The position numbers were made by a program, and so were the translations under genes. From Moringa oleifera (lineage: Eukaryota > Streptophyta > Magnoliopsida > Brassicales > Moringaceae), in the NCBI GenBank assembly GCA_021397835.1, contig JAJFZO010000191.1, forward strand, positions 8,194,001 through 8,258,000: a stretch of 64,000 nucleotides of DNA, read 5' to 3'. This document shows positions 60,413-64,000 of the stretch, piece after piece (position 1 is the first letter of the stretch; the number at the start of each line of letters is the position of its first letter). A model generated the notes under the pieces. It searched no databases, was not told the DNA's origin, and saw nothing but the letters and a program-made list of their open reading frames with translations.

Positions 60413-60985
60413 ATTCTGTTTTTCTTTTCATGGTTTAAAATTAAACAATTTTTCTTACAGAGTAACTCAAAAGAGAAGCAGATGAATCATTGATTTTACC
60501 AGAGATTCAACTTCGAGTGCTTCAAGGACTTCATGTGCTTCTGCCACGATAAACTCAGAACTCACATATTCAACTTGTCCAAGCATCGGTACAGTTACGT
60601 CCACTATCCTCTTCCATTTGAAATACTGCATTAGTTTCTTTGTTCTAGACACAATTCTGTTTTTTCTTTTCTTGGTTAAAAATTGAACATTTTTTATTAG
60701 AAAGTAACCCAAAGAGAAAAAGAAAGGATTAAATTTTATTGTTCTATGCTGCTTGATCATATTTGATTTTAGCAGAGATTCGACTTTGTGTGCTTCAGAG
60801 AACTTCGTATGCTTCTGTCGTGATGAACTCACAGGTTCGACTGTCCAAACATCTGTAAAGCTACGTTCACTATCCTTTTCCTTTTGAAATTCTACATTAG
60901 TGTCTCTGTTCTAGATATAATTCTATTTTTTCTTTTATTGATTTAAAATTGAACATATTTTTGGTTACAGAGTAACTCAAAGAGA
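60413..60985. repeat. ~0.24-0.27 kb tandem repeat, about 2.3 copies
   Basis: Starts at ATTCTGTTTTTCTTTTCATGG (60413), ATTCTGTTTTTTCTTTTCTT (60652) and ATTCTATTTTTTCTTTTATT (60920). Each is followed by TTAAAAATTGAAC, AGAGTAACTCAAAGAGAAA and, in the first two, an AG-acceptor-like site and AGATTC(A/G)ACTT. The copies are diverged, so the duplication is old. The 121-codon minus-strand frame across it (60832 to 60467) shows no recognisable domain. 60985-61308 holds nothing identifiable. Confidence 0.85.
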
Positions 60986-61308
60986 AAAAAAAAAGGATTA
61001 GATTTTATTGTTCTATACTGTTTGGTCATATAAGGATTAGATTTTGTTATTCTATTATAAGTAGATCAATCATTGATTTTACTAGTTCAATGCATAACTG
61101 GTTTTTAATCTAGGAAGGTTATACAGAGGGGAAATGATTTGTTTCTATTAATTTTCAATTCATTTGTATGTTATGCTTATGAAGAATTGTCAGAGGAATC
61201 TTCGAATCATAAATTTCTTTAAGTTATCTGTGAGTAATTTGAATTCCGATGCTTTATGTAGTAAGTCTAAAGTAAATCATGTTTCGAACATTGCATGGGC
61301 CAAGGATT

Positions 61309-62320
61309 GTTCATAATTAGTGGCTAACATTTTTTTTTCTTTTTCTTTATCAATGTTAAGCTTACGATGATACTCCCCAATTTTGGTGGCCTTGTAAAAC
61401 TGGTACTGTTTGCTGGCATTTAAGAATTTGTTGCATTAAATGAATGTCTTCTCTCTGAGCATGATATTATCTTGATGTTTTGTTTTTGTTAGTTCAGTCC
61501 TGTTTATCTTTTTAATTAAAGTTTCAATTGTTGTTGAGGATGGTAATATGTTGCCAACACCAGTTTCACCGGCTTCTGTCCTTAAATTTGTTCAAGGAAT
61601 CTTGTTTGCATCCTAATGGTTTGAGGCTTTAAGTCAAGGGCTTCAAATATTTAAGTACCTTTTATGTACGTCACTGTGAAAAGCCTGTCATGTTGCTTTT
61701 ATGTCTGTGTTTGGAGTTGTTCTTGTTGCAGAAGCTGCTACAATTACTTTCATGGTATGAATTCACCTCTTATCACTTCAAATGAATAAAACTGTTTATT
61801 CAATCTTTCCATGGTCATTTGAAAATGAAAAAGTTATGTACTTGCTTCACTGTCTGGGATTTCTTCCTGGTAGTGTGGATACTTGTTTTCTTTCATGTAT
61901 TTTAGAAGTGAATGTTAAGCTGAAATGTTCTTATATATAGGAATTGATGCTGTAACGTCAAAGATATAGCAAACTGCCCCATCCAAGCTTGCTCGAGGTG
62001 TAAATAAATTAAGCTCGAGGTTGTTGGTACAAAACTTAAAACTTAACTATGTGATCTCAGATTTCTCCAGTAGTAACTATCTGACAAGATAGTAATAGTT
62101 TTGTTGCATTCGATATACATTTTTTGTGTATTTTTTTATATAGCATTCCTTTTCACTATTTTATTTCAATCATTCAAAAATTATGTGAGTTCCTCTTTAT
62201 TGAGCACACTTTGGTACCTGAGGAATTTTAGGTTGTTAATGCGTTAGCTCTCTGTTTTTGTTATGCACACTTTTAAACTTTAGATGGCATATCATTTAGG
62301 GTCAGGTAGGTGCCCTTAGG
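61309..62320 (+). repeat. Duplicated ~0.9 kb block, copy 2
   Basis: Collinear with 50505-51420, more decayed, with an extra stretch near 61995-62100. The exon-like pieces are degraded: DDTPQFWWPCKTG near 61366-61403 and a frameshifted counterpart of AAEAATLSFM near 61725-61755. From 62320 to 63679 I see no recognisable feature; short ORFs there have no domain. Confidence 0.85.
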
Positions 62321-63679
62321 ATGTGTATATGGCTGCCAAACCCTTATTCTTCTTAATGGAAAGAACAAAATTTATTGTGGAGGAGTAGGAAATGGTTCAG
62401 TAAGTTCTTTTACAGGCTTAACATTGCTACTCTTTAAATTTTTTTCATCTCCCCTTCCTTATTTTCCTTGTTATAGATGGAGTTTGTGGCTGATAAGTTA
62501 ACAATAGTAATCTAATAGACTTACTTCTGCTGCATGTGCCCAATGTGCATAGAAATAATACTTTGTCATTGTATATTAGAAACTTGTCCTTATCCAAAAT
62601 ATGTTTTTGTGATTGTGACATCTATGGCATGGTTGTTCATTTAGGCAGTAAAGATCTGCAACAATTGGGCAATGGTTGTGAGTATGCTTGGTGTTTCAGA
62701 AGTGCTTGCTCTTGGTCAATCATTAGAAATCTCTATCAGTGTTGTTACATAAGTTTTTAACACTTTAAGTGCTTGCTGTTGGAGTAGGTAATGCTCTGAC
62801 TAGTCAGATGATGATGCAACCTATAAGCTAACAAAGTTCAGTGCCATCTTATATGCCTAGGAAGTTAATGAGCTGTGAAAATTTGTCCTTCTCTTCCATT
62901 ACTTTTTTTTACATGTTCTAGCAAAACAAAATAAGAGAAAATAAATAGAAGGTTTATTTTAGATAAGTCAATGAGTAGAAAAAAATTAAGCTGAATTCCT
63001 TTAGATTCTAATTATAAGTGGTTGCAAGTATTGCTTATGTTACTTGAATGTCAACATGTTGCTTTTTTCAACATGCTCCTTGGTGTTTTACCAGCAAAAT
63101 TTTAAGAATATTTGATCACTTACATTTTTTTCTTTTTTTTTTCCTAGTCTCTCCCTTCGAAGTGCCTTACCAAGGGATTCATGGTAACAAAGAAATCTTA
63201 TGATAATGAAATCAATAAGCTCCTTACTAATGTCATGTGCATTCATAAATGAGACATATATAGGCTCATCCAACAGAGAATTTTAGTGTCACCTCAGATA
63301 CTTAAACTAATATACATGCACTTGAATCCTACATTGATTCTTCAAATGGTGTACCCATGAATGATGTGAAAGATGCACCAAGAGGCTATTCACATGCACA
63401 AGGTCCAGGGGACTATAATCAATTGTTTATTGAGTATTATGAGGTCGAGAAGAAGAGGTAAAAGATTCATCGGCATCTTTATTAATCTAGTTACAGGAAT
63501 TACAGTTTTTCTGGTGAAAGTTCTTATGCTGCTACATGAGAGTCATGAATTCTGCTTCTCAAGAGTATCTAGTTGCATTAAACCAGGCCTTTCATCCTAA
63601 TGTTTACTATTCGTGTTACCCATATGTAGGTCATTGGTTGGTGGCCCCTTAGGCATTGTATCCTGCTTGTTCCTCAAGT

Positions 63680-63852
63680 GTGACATGTGATAGTAACACT
63701 TTCAACGCTACTGAAGGTGCTGTAAAGCCACTTTCTGTGGATGGTGACATTGTCAAAACAGCCATGGGAGCAATAAAAAGAGTTATATCTTCCATGAAGA
63801 TGGAAACTCCTACTAATCTAAATGTCAATGGAGATAAGCATTTCTCTTTTAA
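63680..63852 (+). pseudogene. SMN-like pseudogene exon, copy 2
   Basis: Reads NTFNATEGAVKPLSVDGDIV, then KTAMGAIKRVISSMKMETPT in one frame, closer than copy 1 to the plant SMN-like motif DGDIVKTAMGA. The splice donor that follows exon a in copy 1 (GAG|GTAAGC type, read as GAGTAAGC) is GAGATAAGC here, so GT has become AT and the frame continues to a stop in what was the intron. The next exons are absent: homology to copy 1 ends at GTCTTT near 63972, where segment A/B-like sequence begins. Confidence 0.8.
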
Positions 63853-63969
63853 GTAGTGTAGTATACTTTATGCTGCACTAGCTTTGAATACCTCTAATTC
63901 ATTGGGTTTTCATATGTCTTGTTATGCTTTTGGTCTACATGAGGGATGCATTTACTATAATGTTTTTTG

Positions 63970-64000
63970 TCTTTGATCTCTAGCTGAAACTTCATCATTC
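63970..64000 (+). repeat. Start of a possible third segment A/B copy, cut by the window end
   Basis: TCTTTGATCTCTAGCTGAAA and the last 11 bases match 52768-52797 (B) with one or two differences, and 317-346 (A) with a few more. It begins inside the segment, not at its left edge, directly after the SMN-like intron. Only 31 bases are visible, so the call depends on the sequence beyond the window. Confidence 0.6.

Noticed and set aside
60467..60832. 121-codon minus-strand ORF
   Set aside because: It spans two units of a diverged tandem repeat and does not keep the same frame in both, so it is unlikely to be a real protein.
1..64000. tRNA, rRNA or other structural RNA genes
   Set aside because: No tRNA A/B-box pair with a plausible cloverleaf, and no rRNA core motifs, were noticed when reading either strand. 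A covariance-model scan would be decisive.

Overview
This window looks like plant nuclear DNA, most likely from a eudicot. It is AT-rich, uses GT-AG introns, and carries degraded exons of plant-type proteins: an SMN-like protein, transportin, a type I inositol polyphosphate 5-phosphatase, an AAA ATPase and a receptor-like kinase. It also holds a short plastid-DNA insertion with the 3' end of psbB. I found no intact protein-coding gene. Every recognisable coding piece is an exon-sized fragment with stops, frameshifts or lost splice sites, so I read the window as a mosaic of duplicated pseudogene pieces and satellite-like arrays. Species and chromosome position cannot be read from the sequence.

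Layout, left to right. 1-6703 is segment A: a receptor-like-kinase pseudogene, about 3 kb of extremely T-rich DNA, then a promoter/CT-leader-like module. 6701-18500 is a tandem array of eleven ~1.05 kb units plus a truncated twelfth; the right half shows a 2.1 kb dimer periodicity and each unit contains two diverged sub-units. 19022-34360 holds four larger direct repeats (two of ~5.2-5.3 kb, two internally deleted to ~2.4 kb). These carry, on the minus strand, exons of transportin and of an inositol 5-phosphatase plus several conserved exon-like blocks I cannot name. 34361-35056 is a three-copy ~232 bp tandem repeat, followed by a minus-strand leader-like stretch. 35575-39340 is A/T-rich low-complexity DNA in alternating orientation. 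39489-39939 is a minus-strand AAA-ATPase pseudogene. 40000-42870 is mostly unassigned, with microsatellites and small duplications.

42880-46250 is another T-rich block, followed by a diverged copy of the promoter/leader module (46262-46440). An SMN-like pseudogene follows (47060-47668), then a ~0.9 kb block (50505-51420) that recurs at 61309-62320. 52464-59924 is segment B, a near copy of segment A about 52 kb away, with 830 bp that A lacks. After it come the psbB plastid insertion (60025-60405), a ~0.25 kb tandem repeat, the second copy of the 50.5 kb block, a second SMN-like fragment (63680-63852) and, in the last 31 bases, what looks like the start of a third segment A/B copy.

The pieces do not form a working pathway. 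What stands out is the architecture: a three-level repeat hierarchy that seems to have grown from intron/exon DNA, two segment copies sharing the same pseudogene lesions, and a repeating order of modules (T-rich block, leader, SMN piece, 0.9 kb block) that points to serial segmental duplication.
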